Positions 1-7,966 of a stretch of DNA of 25,107 nt are shown piece by piece. The DNA is from a virus. Location: positions 1-25,107 of IMG/VR virus record IMGVR_UViG_3300032284_002538; one strand, written 5' to 3'. The notes below the pieces were generated by a model. That model saw only the letters and a list, made by a program, of their open reading frames with translations. It did no database searches and was not told where the DNA came from. Within the stretch, counting starts at the first letter, position 1; each line of letters begins with the position of its first letter. Position numbers and translations under genes: made by a program.

Positions 1-1758
1 GATCGATTTAAACAGGATCAGTACTTAGCAAGAATCATGCAAGAATTTCCTACAGTTTTGCCAACTATAGCAGGACAAAAAAATAAAAATGATAGTCACG
101 GGAGTCCAGTGCAAAAAGTAGGACAAGATGCAGAGGGCAAAGTTGTTACCTATCCAGGGCTTATCAGTAATGTAGAACCACAGAGTAGTGTAGCTGCCGG
201 TGTAGGTATTGTTAATACGTTTCCAGAAATAGACGGTGTTGTCCGTCGTATGCCATTAGTTATTATGGTAGGTGATACACTATATCCTAGCCTAGCAATG
301 GAAACATTAAGATTAGCCGCAGGAGATACAAAGATTCAAGTTAAGATTGGCGACACAGGTGTTGATGCATTGCGTGTTCCTAAACTAAGTAAAATTAACA
401 CAGATAGTCTAAGTAGGATTTGGGTAGATTGGTCAGCAACTCCTAAAGAATATTCCTTAGTTGATTTGCCAAAGTCGTTTGACAAAGGCATTGTTATTGT
501 TGGCCTAAGCGCCGCTGGTCTTGCTAATCCAGTTTCTACGGCCAAAGGAGAAGTTTGGCCACAATACCTTCAGGCTTCAACGTTAGGAACAATGCTTAAC
601 GGCACAACTATTCAACGTCCGGATTGGGCAGATAATTTAGAACTTTTATCTATCCTAATAGCAGGATTGTTGGTAATATTTTTATCAAGGTGGACTTATG
701 CTTTTATCCCTATTGTTTGTGTGCTTGCTGGCAGTCACTTCGCTGTTCTTTACATCTATGCTCATTACAAGTATTTGGTTGATGTCACGTTTTTTGTTAT
801 TGCTATTGGTCTTGTTTATAGTCATGCTTATACTGTAAAATTTGTTAGTGAGTTTTTACAGAAACAACAAATTAAAAAACAATTTGGCAGTTACTTGAGT
901 CCAGACTTAGTTGCTAAATTACAACGTAATCCCGAACTATTAAAACTTGGCGGAGAAGAACAGGAACTATCAATTATGTTCACCGACGTTCGTGGTTTTA
1001 CTAGTATCAGCGAACATTACGGTAAAGACGTTCAAGGACTTACTAAAATTATGAATCGTTATATGACAGCAATGACTAAAAAGATTCTTGAAAACGATGG
1101 TACACTAGACAAGTACATCGGCGATGCTCAGATGGCCTTCTGGAATGCGCCACTAGACAATACTAAACATTGTAAAGATGCTGTTAAGGCCGCACTTGAA
1201 ATGTTAGGAAGTCTAAAAGATTTTAACGATGAAATTACCAAAGAAGGTACTCCTCCCTTTGGTATGGGCATTGGTATTAATACAGGTATTGTTGTTGTCG
1301 GTAATATGGGTAGTGAGCAACGTTTCGATTATACTTGTCTTGGAGACGCTGTTAATTTGGCTTCAAGGCTTGAGGGACAAAGTAAAAATTACGGAGTGCT
1401 AATTGTACTAGGACCTACAACAGCAGAAAGAATAGGCGACGAATATTTTACATTAGAACTAGATTGTATTGCTGTTAAAGGTAAAAAAGAAGGCGTAACA
1501 ATTTACACGGTATTTGAAAATACAAACGCTAATGCAATAGTAGAATGGATAATGGCTCGAGAAACTCACAACGATATGCTTGCTTTATACAGAAAACAAC
1601 AATGGGATCAGTGCATTGAAATATGCGAACAGTTAAAAGGTGAGTTTGATGGTAACATGGATCATTATTATGAACTATGGATAGAACGTATCGAAGAAAT
1701 GCGTAAGGCAAATTTACCTATAGACTGGGATGGCGTGTTTAGAGCAACATCAAAATAA
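1..1758 (+). CDS. CHASE2-domain class III adenylate/guanylate cyclase (5' partial)
   Basis: The frame is open to the first base of the window, so the start lies upstream; the ATG at 37 is internal. The N-terminal part resembles the end of a CHASE2 extracytoplasmic sensor domain. About three hydrophobic segments follow (codons ~214-283), then a short linker and a class III cyclase catalytic domain. The two metal-binding Asp residues are visible in FTDVRGFT (D329, counted from base 1) and KYIGDAQ (D375), 46 residues apart as in the family, and the LGDAVNLASRLEG substrate/transition-state segment is intact, so the enzyme should be active. Expected role: membrane-anchored synthesis of cAMP (or cGMP) from ATP/GTP in response to a periplasmic cue. 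Substrate choice cannot be settled by eye. It ends at a strong terminator. Such a bacterial signalling gene is unexpected in a phage and may be an acquired cargo gene. Confidence 0.9.
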   Translation, partial: DRFKQDQYLARIMQEFPTVLPTIAGQKNKNDSHGSPVQKVGQDAEGKVVTYPGLISNVEPQSSVAAGVGIVNTFPEIDGVVRRMPLVIMVGDTLYPSLAMETLRLAAGDTKIQVKIGDTGVDALRVPKLSKINTDSLSRIWVDWSATPKEYSLVDLPKSFDKGIVIVGLSAAGLANPVSTAKGEVWPQYLQASTLGTMLNGTTIQRPDWADNLELLSILIAGLLVIFLSRWTYAFIPIVCVLAGSHFAVLYIYAHYKYLVDVTFFVIAIGLVYSHAYTVKFVSEFLQKQQIKKQFGSYLSPDLVAKLQRNPELLKLGGEEQELSIMFTDVRGFTSISEHYGKDVQGLTKIMNRYMTAMTKKILENDGTLDKYIGDAQMAFWNAPLDNTKHCKDAVKAALEMLGSLKDFNDEITKEGTPPFGMGIGINTGIVVVGNMGSEQRFDYTCLGDAVNLASRLEGQSKNYGVLIVLGPTTAERIGDEYFTLELDCIAVKGKKEGVTIYTVFENTNANAIVEWIMARETHNDMLALYRKQQWDQCIEICEQLKGEFDGNMDHYYELWIERIEEMRKANLPIDWDGVFRATSK

Positions 1759-1767
1759 AGTCATAAG

Positions 1768-1798
1768 AAAGCCCACTAAAAGTGGGCTTTATTTTTAA
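1768..1798. terminator. Bidirectional rho-independent terminator
   Basis: Perfect 9-bp stem (1768-1776 with 1782-1790), 5-nt loop, then a T-rich tail on the + strand and an A-rich start that serves the - strand. It separates the cyclase from the convergent small gene. Confidence 0.85.
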
Positions 1799-1989
1799 GC
1801 GTAACTGTTTTCAGCGATAGTTCCCGAATGAACTAAATCACCATCTGGATTGTAAATTTTAGCAGATTGTGCGCCGGATGTAGTAGCATGATCCATTGCA
1901 TCCTCAAATGTTTCAAACCAATCGTCAAGTACCTCAAGAACACCATTTCTCCATTTGTGTGATCTTACTCTATGTTTGCTATGTCTCAT
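1795..1989 (-). CDS. Small conserved-looking protein, 64 aa
   Basis: The product is basic at the N terminus (RHSKHRVRSHKWRNG) and has an aromatic/acidic middle (LDDWFETFEDAMDHA), with a C-terminal half reading KIYNPDGDLVHSG. I recognise the general look of small T4-type phage proteins but no function. A GGAG Shine-Dalgarno sequence sits 7 nt before the ATG. An AATAAATA late-type box at 2012-2019 inside the end of the upstream gene would give a 17-nt leader. The gene ends in the shared terminator with the cyclase. No membrane segment or signal peptide is seen. Confidence 0.75.
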   Translation of the reverse strand: MRHSKHRVRSHKWRNGVLEVLDDWFETFEDAMDHATTSGAQSAKIYNPDGDLVHSGTIAENSYA

Positions 1990-2001
1990 TGATGTTCTCC
2001 G

Positions 2002-3054
2002 TTAAGAAAAGTATTTATTCCAAATCTTGGCAGTATTGTTTGTGTAATGTGTCAAACTCCACTGATTAGATTTAACGTTAATTACAGGCCAATTATATGT
2101 TTTTTGTAATTTAGCAACAATATCTGTACTACTAGTTGGGTCAGCCGCAAACGGAGCTACCTTCCAAGGTATTTCAATACTACCTACAATAGGAACACCT
2201 TGGCTAACTAGGTCTGCACCTACAATGTTAAATGTTTCGCTAAAGCTAACCTGTAGTCCTATATCCATCGTAGAACATAGTTCTAAGAAACCTGCTCTTG
2301 GAGTCCATTGATGATTTACTAATTGATGTCCTTTATCGGATATCTGTTGAAACAATCCTTTTAGATTATTTAAAACAGGACTTCCATTCATTTCTATACG
2401 TCCCGCATTGACATGAAAGTTTAATTTTTTACCTATCTTATTTGCAAATTCTATAGCGGCAAATGCTTGAACTAAATGATTCTTCAAAGGACGTATAGCA
2501 CCAAAACAGGCAATATCTATAGTGTCCTTATTTTTGTTAAATGATTTTTTCTTGTATTCTTGAGGGTAAAAATTAGGAAGATAAATTACACGTTTGTTTA
2601 ATTGTTTATCGGTCCATGCATTTCTGTGTTGCAGATACATTCCCACTTCTCGCATCATTCTAGGAGCGTTTACTCCGATAATAATATTTTTAAATTCGCT
2701 ATAATCACCTAGCCAATCCATAGCCATGCCTTCACCGGCCATAAATGGCATTTCACTATGCAGACGAATAATCCATTTTACATTAGGATGTAATTTTTGC
2801 AATACTGTAAATTTTTGAGGAACAACCCACAGGGCTTCAATAATGACGTGTGTTGGTTTAAATTTAGTTACTTCTCTATCAATACAGTTATTGTCTGCAA
2901 CTACTACCAATTTACTTTCTATACCCTGTTCCAATAACATATCATTAACAAAACTAGCAGAATTAAACAAACCGGTACTTAATCCAATATTAGAATGCAA
3001 TATAGCGTGATAGTCTTCACGCCTTTTAAGAATGAATAAAACTCTAGATGCCAC
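2002..3054 (-). CDS. Glycosyltransferase, GT-B / group 1-like
   Basis: A 350-aa protein with the outline of a GT-B transferase. The N-terminal half alternates beta strands and helices (RVLFILKRR, SKLVVVADN, THVIIEALW, KWIIRLHSE). A second Rossmann half opens at about residue 178 (IDIACFGAIRPLKNH) and carries SETFNIVGADLVSQGVPIVGS, which resembles the E-x7-E nucleotide-sugar site of group 1 transferases. Likely role: transfer of a sugar to host or phage surface glycan. Start: the codon is GTG at 3054, not ATG, with AAGGA 7 nt upstream. A perfect TATAAATA late box at 3078-3085 precedes it. Donor and acceptor cannot be told. Confidence 0.75.
   Translation of the reverse strand: MASRVLFILKRREDYHAILHSNIGLSTGLFNSASFVNDMLLEQGIESKLVVVADNNCIDREVTKFKPTHVIIEALWVVPQKFTVLQKLHPNVKWIIRLHSEMPFMAGEGMAMDWLGDYSEFKNIIIGVNAPRMMREVGMYLQHRNAWTDKQLNKRVIYLPNFYPQEYKKKSFNKNKDTIDIACFGAIRPLKNHLVQAFAAIEFANKIGKKLNFHVNAGRIEMNGSPVLNNLKGLFQQISDKGHQLVNHQWTPRAGFLELCSTMDIGLQVSFSETFNIVGADLVSQGVPIVGSIEIPWKVAPFAADPTSSTDIVAKLQKTYNWPVINVKSNQWSLTHYTNNTAKIWNKYFS
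2012..2019 (-). promoter_or_regulatory. T4-type late promoter box (AATAAATA)
   Basis: On the minus strand AATAAATA lies 22 nt before the ATG at 1989. With T4 late geometry the transcript would start near 2006, leaving a 17-nt leader that holds GGAG. Confidence 0.5.
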
Positions 3055-3077
3055 GGCTGTGTCCTTGTTAAAAATTG

Positions 3078-3085
3078 TATTTATA
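3078..3085 (-). promoter_or_regulatory. T4-type late promoter box (TATAAATA)
   Basis: Exact match to the T4 late consensus on the minus strand. The predicted start near 3072 gives an 18-nt leader with AAGGA before the GTG start. A weak sigma70-like pair (3106-3111 and 3083-3088, 17-bp spacer) overlaps it. Confidence 0.6.
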
Positions 3086-3121
3086 ATAATGTTAGCAGAT
3101 AATGATTACAACATTATTATA
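3082..3121. other. 12-bp AT-rich inverted repeat between desaturase and glycosyltransferase
   Basis: Positions 3082-3093 and 3110-3121 are perfectly complementary with a 16-nt loop. The repeat spans the stop codon of the desaturase and overlaps the late box of the next gene. It has no T-run, so it is more likely a processing or stability hairpin than an intrinsic terminator. Confidence 0.5.
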
Positions 3122-3821
3122 CACGAATTTTTGCAAGACCTAAATACCTAAATATAGTTAACCATGTCCAACCGATATCAAATTCAAACCAACGACGACT
3201 AAGTTTTGTTGATCCAGGCAACAAATGATGATTATTGTGTAGTTCTTCTCCGCCTATAATAATACCCCAGGGCAATAGGTTTCGACTTCGATCTCTACTC
3301 TCACCATTTCGGTACCCGACCCAATGACCTAGCCCGTTGATAACACCTGCGGCCCAGAATGGAATCCATATCATTTGTATGCCCCATACTACAAATCCCC
3401 AAATTCCAAATAACAAAAGGTTTATTATCAACATTAGAATAATACCTTTAAAATTGTGAGGAGTATAGACATTACGTTCTAACCAATCGTCGGGTGTACC
3501 AACTCCAAATTTTTCTACCATATCTGTATCTTTAGCGGCACGGCTATAAAGTAATGCGCCTTGTGTCAAAAGTTTCCAAATTCCAAATACATGCGGACTG
3601 TGTGGGTCACCTTCTTTATCGCTAAACGCATGATGTTTACGGTGAATAGCTACCCATTGTTTGGTAATCATGCCTGTTGTTAACCAAAGCCAAAAACGCA
3701 TGAAATGTTCTAAGATAGGATGGAATTTAATTCCCTTGTGTGCCTGCCCCCTGTGCAGGAATAGTGTTACGCAAACTATGGTGATGTGTGTTACTATTAA
3801 AGTGTAAAAGATTATATGCAT
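3117..3821 (-). CDS. Membrane fatty-acid desaturase (acyl-CoA/acyl-lipid delta-9 type)
   Basis: About 234 aa with three di-iron histidine clusters of the integral-membrane desaturases: HRGQAH (H23, H28), HRKHH (H60-H64) and HNNHH near residue 198. Hydrophobic stretches lie at residues 4-22 and ~45-55, and two more at ~130-165. This is the layout of short bacterial DesC-like enzymes that insert a double bond into a saturated acyl chain. Two starts are possible (TTG 3824 or ATG 3821); I prefer the ATG. It follows the holin-like gene by 12 nt, so it is probably co-transcribed from the late box at 4675-4682. In a phage it would alter host membrane fluidity; the true acyl substrate is unknown. Confidence 0.88.
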   Translation of the reverse strand: MHIIFYTLIVTHITIVCVTLFLHRGQAHKGIKFHPILEHFMRFWLWLTTGMITKQWVAIHRKHHAFSDKEGDPHSPHVFGIWKLLTQGALLYSRAAKDTDMVEKFGVGTPDDWLERNVYTPHNFKGIILMLIINLLLFGIWGFVVWGIQMIWIPFWAAGVINGLGHWVGYRNGESRDRSRNLLPWGIIIGGEELHNNHHLLPGSTKLSRRWFEFDIGWTWLTIFRYLGLAKIRV

Positions 3822-3833
3822 CAATTACTTATC

Positions 3834-4190
3834 TTAATCATCACCGGCGGCAGATTTTATTTCTTCTTTCGTAGCTTTACGACCTTTACCAATAGGTTTT
3901 CCCTCATTGGCTGTTTTATTAATTTCTTGTTCAGCCATAATACGTTCTCGTTCGATACTCTTACCGCGAAGTTCCATGACAGTTTCTATTTTTTGGTTAA
4001 GTCGTATAAGGTCATTATCAAGCATCCGAATACGATCAATAAGAGCAATAAGTGTTCCATTGGCTTGTCCTATAACTGGTTTAATTTCTGTAGTTACCCA
4101 TGTCCACACGTAGTAAATGAAATATCCCATTCCTGCGGCCGCAATTATAGGAAACCCATATTTGTTAATTAAATCGGCTAGACTGTCCAT
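3834..4190 (-). CDS. Small holin-like (BhlA/UviB-type) membrane protein, paralogue 1
   Basis: 118 aa. An N-terminal KYGFPIIAAAGMGYF segment leads into a membrane span (residues ~10-33), followed by a charged, helical, coiled-coil-like tail (DRIRMLDNDLIRLNQKIETV) and a Lys/Asp-rich end. This is the architecture of BhlA/UviB-like holin families. The start ATG overlaps the preceding stop by one base (TAATG). It shares the GFPI..G.GYF motif and the tail pattern with the protein at 4374-4652, so the two are paralogues. Likely a lysis membrane protein or its regulator; function not proven. Confidence 0.65.
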   Translation of the reverse strand: MDSLADLINKYGFPIIAAAGMGYFIYYVWTWVTTEIKPVIGQANGTLIALIDRIRMLDNDLIRLNQKIETVMELRGKSIERERIMAEQEINKTANEGKPIGKGRKATKEEIKSAAGDD

Positions 4191-4372
4191 TACCTATATC
4201 CCCTTACAAACCTAACAATAGGTTCTACTTTTACTAACTGAGCCCTGCCGTCGACATTTATTAATTTAAAATGATCTCCGTGTTCCCAACCTAATTTATC
4301 TATATCTAAATCAGGATCAAGTACGATTTTGTCTTTATCAATACTCCAGTCATAATCGACATACATTGCCAT
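4190..4372 (-). CDS. 60-aa hypothetical protein between the holin-like paralogues
   Basis: I place the start at 4372 (MAMYVDYDW...) rather than further upstream, because AAAGGA lies just before it and it begins 1 nt after the upstream stop. The protein is acidic in its first half (DKDKIVLDPDLDIDKLGW) and basic at the end (RFVRGYR), with no membrane segment. It is translationally coupled on both sides. No family recognised; by position it could be an accessory of the holin-like pair. Confidence 0.65.
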   Translation of the reverse strand: MAMYVDYDWSIDKDKIVLDPDLDIDKLGWEHGDHFKLINVDGRAQLVKVEPIVRFVRGYR

Positions 4373-4373
4373 T

Positions 4374-4652
4374 TTAATCCTTTCTTTGATCAGCCTGTTC
4401 TGCACGAGCTATTCGGTCATAATCAGGTTGTAGACCTAATGCGTGACTAACCTTAACATCAATACGCTGTAGTTGATTAGTCATAGTATCAACACGAGCA
4501 TCTAGACCTTTAATAATTCCACCCATGCCATTAACGCTAGATGTAACACCAGCAAGAATAAATTTTAGTGTAAGAAAAACAAAATAGCCAGCACCACAGG
4601 CTCCTGCTATAGGGAAACCCAATTCAGCTACTAATTTAAAAAAGTCACCCAT
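4374..4652 (-). CDS. Small holin-like (BhlA/UviB-type) membrane protein, paralogue 2
   Basis: 92 aa: LGFPIAGACGAGYFVFLTLK forms one membrane span near the N terminus. A helical tail (GIIKGLDARVDTMTNQLQRIDV) and a charged end (DYDRIARAEQADQRKD) follow. Same design as the product of 3834-4190, shorter by about 26 residues. GGAG lies 6 nt before the ATG, and an AGTAAATA late box (4675-4682) precedes it with a 17-nt leader. It heads a transcription unit that runs through the desaturase. Confidence 0.68.
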   Translation of the reverse strand: MGDFFKLVAELGFPIAGACGAGYFVFLTLKFILAGVTSSVNGMGGIIKGLDARVDTMTNQLQRIDVKVSHALGLQPDYDRIARAEQADQRKD

Positions 4653-4674
4653 TTTTTACTCCAGTGTATGATAC

Positions 4675-4682
4675 TATTTACT
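4675..4682 (-). promoter_or_regulatory. T4-type late promoter box (AGTAAATA)
   Basis: AGTAAATA on the minus strand. T4 geometry puts the start near 4669, with a 17-nt leader carrying GGAG before the ATG at 4652. Confidence 0.5.
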
Positions 4683-4747
4683 GCGCAGATAATTATTAAA
4701 ATATACATAGTTAATTTACCAAATTAGAAAAACCAGGATATATACTG

Positions 4748-4776
4748 TTGCTTTTTTACAATATTAAATATATAAT
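4748..4776 (+). promoter_or_regulatory. Sigma70-type promoter of the outer-membrane protein gene
   Basis: TTGCTT (4748-4753), 17-bp spacer, TATAAT (4771-4776). The predicted start near 4783 falls in a hairpin (4781-4786 pairs with 4801-4806) ahead of the Shine-Dalgarno sequence AAAGGAAA. Confidence 0.65.
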
Positions 4777-4838
4777 ATATGTTGCTGGTACATGTTAACT
4801 AGCAACTTAAATTTAAAAAAACAAAAGGAAACTAAAAC

Positions 4839-5423
4839 ATGAAAAAATTCTTATTAGCCGCATTCGTGGCGTTATCAGTAACTGGTGCAATGGCAGCAAC
4901 TGTTACTATTGATGCCCAAAACACTGAGCCAGGTAATGGTAGTTCAGACATTAAGCAGTTGCAATTAACTGTTAAGCAACCAATTAATGATTTACTAGCT
5001 GTTGATGCGAGTATCTCTAATGCTATTATTGATGATAGCTATAAGCAAATTACTCGTTATGAAGCAGGTCTAACTGCTCAGAAGGCTGTATTTGGACCAG
5101 TTGATGCTTATGGTCGTGTTGGTCTTGGCCAAAAGAACATCAGTGCAAATACCGCAGGTGGTATGAATTACTACTCAGGTGAAATTGGTGTTATCTATCA
5201 CACACCAGTTGCAGGTCTAGATGCTAAGGTTGGTTATCGTTATCGTAATAGTTTTGACAGTGCATACGAGTTAGGTGAAAAGTCTAATTCATTCCGTTAT
5301 GCTTTAAGCTATGCGTTAACTAAGAAAGATACAATTGGTGTACGTTATGACCGTGTTAACGGTGATCTAAGCCAATTAGTTCAAGGAAACACCGTTGGTG
5401 CTTTCTACTCACGTAATTTCTAA
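4839..5423 (+). CDS. Secreted outer-membrane beta-barrel protein
   Basis: 194 aa with a clear Sec signal peptide: Lys-Lys start, a hydrophobic core, and an Ala-x-Ala cleavage site near residue 19 (GAMA). The mature part alternates polar and hydrophobic residues in strand-sized blocks (LQLTVKQPIND, AGLTAQKAVFG, YRYALSYAL-like). It ends in Phe after GAFYSRN, the usual BAM-recognition C terminus of outer-membrane barrels. The size suits an 8-10-strand barrel. It stands alone with its own promoter, a 5' hairpin and a terminator, so it may be expressed independently. In a phage such a protein could change host surface or block superinfection (inference). It resembles porin-like host proteins, so recent acquisition is possible. 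Confidence 0.8.
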   Translation: MKKFLLAAFVALSVTGAMAATVTIDAQNTEPGNGSSDIKQLQLTVKQPINDLLAVDASISNAIIDDSYKQITRYEAGLTAQKAVFGPVDAYGRVGLGQKNISANTAGGMNYYSGEIGVIYHTPVAGLDAKVGYRYRNSFDSAYELGEKSNSFRYALSYALTKKDTIGVRYDRVNGDLSQLVQGNTVGAFYSRNF

Positions 5424-5442
5424 TTAGAAATTATACATAATA

Positions 5443-5469
5443 AAAAAGCCCCTTCTGGGGCTTTTTTTA
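5443..5469. terminator. Bidirectional rho-independent terminator
   Basis: Perfect 10-bp stem (5443-5452 with 5457-5466), TTCT loop, with T-run on one side and A-run on the other. It ends both the barrel-protein gene (+) and the sugar operon (-). Confidence 0.92.
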
Positions 5470-6207
5470 TCACCACCCTGTATGATGACCTTTTAATCTA
5501 ATTTCGGCATCTATGAAACCGTAATTATTATATTTCATATTATGTGTAGATGGAGGAGTTAGACTATTTTTAATATGCCACCAAAGTAAACTTTCTGGAT
5601 GAAATCTACAACCTGCATCAATGTATTCATCTACTCTATCAACAAGTGAAGTAACCTGTGTCATAACATGTGGTTCAGCCATAAACCATTGATCGCATAA
5701 CATGCCATGCTGATCCCACTGATCAAACCAATGCCAGTTTTTAGTAAACATTACTAATTTATGATTTCTTAATAAATTTAATTCTCTTTGCCAATCTATA
5801 TTACCTACATAGTGGATATCTGGCCTTGAGCGCAATACAAAGTCATATTTTATATTATGTTCTTTTTCATAGGCTTGTCTAAACAAGTCAGCATTTTTAA
5901 TTCCACCAAACATAGATAACATAGCACCGGGAGAATTTGCTTGAGAGTAACAATCTTCTTGTGTATATTTTGTAGACCAATGATATTTTTCTGTAAACTC
6001 TACATTTACACTAACTTCATTTTTTAATAAATTAGGAATAGATTCTTTTAAAAAGTTTACAAGCCAATCATCTAATGGACTACTCCAATGACTAAAAAAT
6101 AAATCACAATACGGAAAATTTTTATAGTACTCTAATTGATGTAAAAAACTGGTAGGAAATTGTTGATATCTATCCGAACCACCACTGAAGCATACAGCCA
6201 CCCTCAT
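5470..6207 (-). CDS. Glycan-related protein of unknown family (glycosyltransferase-like)
   Basis: 245 aa, last gene of the minus-strand sugar operon. The start overlaps the previous stop by 4 nt (ATGA) and has TAGGAGA before it. The N terminus MRVAVCFSGGSDRYQ and the later KYDFVLRSRPDIHYVGNIDW block recall DxD-containing surface-glycan transferases in which the R-x-R-P-D segment sits at the nucleotide-sugar site. Many Trp and His residues in the second half suit a sugar-binding cleft. No firm family match by eye; acceptor and donor unknown. It ends at the shared terminator. Confidence 0.6.
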   Translation of the reverse strand: MRVAVCFSGGSDRYQQFPTSFLHQLEYYKNFPYCDLFFSHWSSPLDDWLVNFLKESIPNLLKNEVSVNVEFTEKYHWSTKYTQEDCYSQANSPGAMLSMFGGIKNADLFRQAYEKEHNIKYDFVLRSRPDIHYVGNIDWQRELNLLRNHKLVMFTKNWHWFDQWDQHGMLCDQWFMAEPHVMTQVTSLVDRVDEYIDAGCRFHPESLLWWHIKNSLTPPSTHNMKYNNYGFIDAEIRLKGHHTGW

Positions 6208-7226
6208 AGATAATCTCCTAATGTATCCGAATCTCGTTTTATATTAATAGCTATTGCTCTAGGGAATGGATTTGCTGAATTGTAATCATTAATCAGTATT
6301 CGTTTTGCATTAGGTAGACCAGTTAATAATTTTATATCTTCAAAACCTAAACCTTGTAACATTTCAATTGTTCTATCTCGAACATTATCAGGACGAGCAG
6401 TTGTAAAGATTATTACACTACCATCTTTTTCTAATTCTTGTATCTTTGAAATATTTTCTTTTAATGGAACAGGAGTATCGTAATATTCGTGTTTTCCCTG
6501 AGCACATATCAATGTACCGTCTATATCGCAAAATATTACCGCTTTATCGTTATAGTTAAACCATTCTTCTGCTGTGCCTACATCAACATAATTTGCAACA
6601 ACAAACTCTTTAAAAACCGCGTTATTGTTTAGGCATTCTTCTATTATGTGGCTAACAAATATTTCTTTAACATCTGCATCTAATAATGCTTGATAATTGT
6701 TTACAAATAAATCTGCAGATTCAAATTTGTAACCTCCTACACAAAATTTATTTGAAACAATTTGTTTTTCAATGATGTTAGTTATAATACCTTGATCATT
6801 AGTAATTACAAAACTCTTTGATGCTACTCGTCTGAGTATGTCGTGATCTTCTATTCTAGATACACAAACACCATTTCCTGTAATTGTAGGATAATCAAAA
6901 AAACTATCGCAGTCTTTTATTAATATTTCTTCTGTTGTAAATCCTGCTTTTTTTATAATTTGAAAAACTGTATCTGCAGGACCTGATGTTCTGTTAGGAA
7001 GAATAATTACACGGATCTTATCACCATATGTATCTTCTATGTATTTAGAGGTGTTATATATGTCGTTATGTTCTTTTAAGATTCCCATTGTAATTTGATG
7101 TTTGTTTAGATAAGGCGCAATAGCTTTTTCAAACATCATCTTACCGCTATAATCTGTTAGGGTGTATTTTGGTCGCATGTTAGGAAATCTAGTAGATAAT
7201 CCTGCGGCTGGGATAATTATTTCCAT
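6204..7226 (-). CDS. Nucleotidyltransferase fused to a HAD phosphatase
   Basis: 340 aa with two domains. Residues 1-~225 form an NTP-transferase (IIPAAGLSTRFP at 4-15, RPKY at 18-21, a DCD pair at 105-107), the type that makes NDP-sugars from sugar-1-phosphates. Residues ~228-340 are a HAD-superfamily phosphatase with DIDGT (D234, D236), FTTARP as motif II and INDY near motif IV. The fusion suggests consecutive phosphate removal and nucleotide activation of one sugar, as in heptose-like pathways (inference). It overlaps its upstream neighbour by 10 nt and its downstream neighbour by 4 nt, so it is tightly coupled in the operon. Confidence 0.85.
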   Translation of the reverse strand: MEIIIPAAGLSTRFPNMRPKYTLTDYSGKMMFEKAIAPYLNKHQITMGILKEHNDIYNTSKYIEDTYGDKIRVIILPNRTSGPADTVFQIIKKAGFTTEEILIKDCDSFFDYPTITGNGVCVSRIEDHDILRRVASKSFVITNDQGIITNIIEKQIVSNKFCVGGYKFESADLFVNNYQALLDADVKEIFVSHIIEECLNNNAVFKEFVVANYVDVGTAEEWFNYNDKAVIFCDIDGTLICAQGKHEYYDTPVPLKENISKIQELEKDGSVIIFTTARPDNVRDRTIEMLQGLGFEDIKLLTGLPNAKRILINDYNSANPFPRAIAINIKRDSDTLGDYL

Positions 7227-7966
7227 AGTGAATTTATACCTTGTTTTAAAAATGTTTTTTCAAATGAATCAATCTTAGCATAGTTGTATACTCGTAAAAG
7301 CATCAATATTAACAAATAATCGTTATCTGCTTCCGGGAAGATCGTCAATAGATGTTGCTGTGTATGTTTTAGTTTGACATCTATGCCCATGCCTTCCGGT
7401 GTATTTCTTACAAACCATCCTATTTGCAAATCTTGTCGCATTTTTGCAATATCAAAAATATAAGAATTATACTCTGTAGTAATAGGATCTATCAAAACAA
7501 ATTTGTTTGAATTAATATTGTAAAGTATATTTTCTAAAGTTAAATCTCCATGATATTCAGAAGATGGTAACTCTTTTGGTAATTTTTCTAAAAGCTGTTC
7601 TTTGGTGAACACTAGCTCCGAAAAATCAATCTGAGATAATTTTTTATTGTAATCGTCTGTGTAATTTTTTAATACGGCAGTAGATTTAAATTTTTCTAAT
7701 ACATCTACTATAAATTCTAATAGGTTATCATAGGAACGAGTTTTAAGATATGTTTTTATATCTAACCCATGGATGTATTCCATATCTAGATGATTATCAG
7801 AATAACTATATATCTTAGGGATGGGAAAATTACTAGAAAGAACTAACATGCGTTCTACGTTGCGCAATACGTTGCCTCTCTTTTTAACTATTAAATTACC
7901 ATTTTTAGATACCAAAAATATTCGGTTATCTGAAAACCCATGTAATTCTTTGATTATTTTGATCAT
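7217..7966 (-). CDS. Aminoglycoside/choline-kinase-like phosphotransferase (APH family)
   Basis: 249 aa. The catalytic loop YHGDLTLENILYN (H139, D141, N146) and the metal-binding FVLIDP (D160) are those of the APH/choline kinase fold; a Lys-rich N-lobe (LIVKKRG, residues 25-31) could hold the ATP-binding Lys. It lies between an RmlB-like enzyme and a nucleotidyltransferase-phosphatase fusion. It therefore probably phosphorylates a sugar or small alcohol that is then activated to an NDP derivative. Start overlaps the previous stop (TAATG). Confidence 0.8.
   Translation of the reverse strand: MIKIIKELHGFSDNRIFLVSKNGNLIVKKRGNVLRNVERMLVLSSNFPIPKIYSYSDNHLDMEYIHGLDIKTYLKTRSYDNLLEFIVDVLEKFKSTAVLKNYTDDYNKKLSQIDFSELVFTKEQLLEKLPKELPSSEYHGDLTLENILYNINSNKFVLIDPITTEYNSYIFDIAKMRQDLQIGWFVRNTPEGMGIDVKLKHTQQHLLTIFPEADNDYLLILMLLRVYNYAKIDSFEKTFLKQGINSLWK

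Noticed and set aside
3816-4172. 118-codon plus-strand frame
   Set aside because: Shadow of the holin-like gene on the other strand; composition is Ser/Phe-rich and there is no ribosome site.
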